Of a stretch of DNA of 5,616 bases, positions 5,578 to 5,616 are shown piece by piece. A program made the translations under genes and the position numbers. Each line of letters opens with the position of its first letter. The first letter of the stretch is position 1. Below the pieces are notes generated by a model that was not told where the DNA came from, searched no databases, and saw only the letters and a list, made by a program, of their open reading frames with translations. This stretch comes from an uncultured Lachnospiraceae bacterium. GTDB lineage: Bacteria > Bacillota > Clostridia > Lachnospirales > Lachnospiraceae. The DNA lies in the NCBI GenBank assembly GCA_902782965.1, contig CACZPG010000118.1, positions 1-5,616 on the forward strand. Direction: 5' to 3'.

Positions 5578-5616
5578 ATTTCTTATAAATTATACTTCTT
5601 TGGACTGACGGATTTG

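Noticed and set aside
5572..5591. TTATAAATT repeated twice (5572-5580 and 5583-5591) after the last gene
   Set aside because: It is a short A/T-rich repeat partly in the stop codon region; no stem with a T run and no promoter pair was found in the remaining 39 bases.
1..5616. Mobile elements, CRISPR arrays, tRNA or rRNA genes
   Set aside because: Nothing of the kind was seen: there are no long repeats, transposase motifs, or regularly spaced repeats, and nearly all sequence is accounted for by the six genes.

Overview
The window is the F1 half of a bacterial F-type ATP synthase operon. All genes are on the + strand in the order b (3' part only), alpha, gamma, beta, epsilon, followed by a small membrane protein of the DUF2752 type. 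The protein sequences resemble those of anaerobic Firmicutes (Clostridia, plausibly Lachnospiraceae). Strong purine-rich Shine-Dalgarno sites, ATG/GTG/TTG start usage, Lys/Glu-rich proteins and AT-rich spacers fit that. The genus cannot be fixed from this sequence, and subunits a and c lie outside the window, so the coupling ion (H+ or Na+) cannot be read.

The main departure from the textbook operon is at the b/alpha junction. The usual order is b-delta-alpha-gamma-beta-epsilon, but no separate delta (atpH) gene is present. The stop codon of b overlaps the start of an unusually long alpha (586 residues against about 500-515). The extra N-terminal ~80 residues align along their whole length with the C-terminal domain of delta/OSCP, the part that holds the peripheral stalk b. 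They are followed directly by a complete canonical alpha. The gene therefore appears to encode a delta(CTD)-alpha fusion, with the helical N-terminal domain of delta missing. Taken literally, each F1 would carry three delta CTDs instead of one. An in-frame ATG at 612 sits exactly where an ordinary alpha would begin.

Layout: 1-387, C-terminal coiled coil of b. 387-2147, delta(CTD)-alpha fusion. 2148-2332, a 185-base spacer of about 23% GC with a perfect dyad near its end. 2333-3247, gamma, with a poly-lysine tail that also encodes the ribosome binding site of beta. 3244-4635, beta, starting at TTG and overlapping gamma by 4 bases. 4636-4718, a spacer with a small hairpin and a 9-base direct repeat. 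4719-5123, epsilon, retaining the motif linked to ATP sensing. 5118-5140, a weak terminator-like hairpin at the epsilon stop. 5167-5577, the DUF2752 protein. 5578-5616, non-coding as far as seen.

Functionally, alpha and beta form the catalytic hexamer, gamma and epsilon the rotor shaft, and b plus the fused delta domain the stator connection. The DUF2752 gene is probably a separate or only loosely coupled function.
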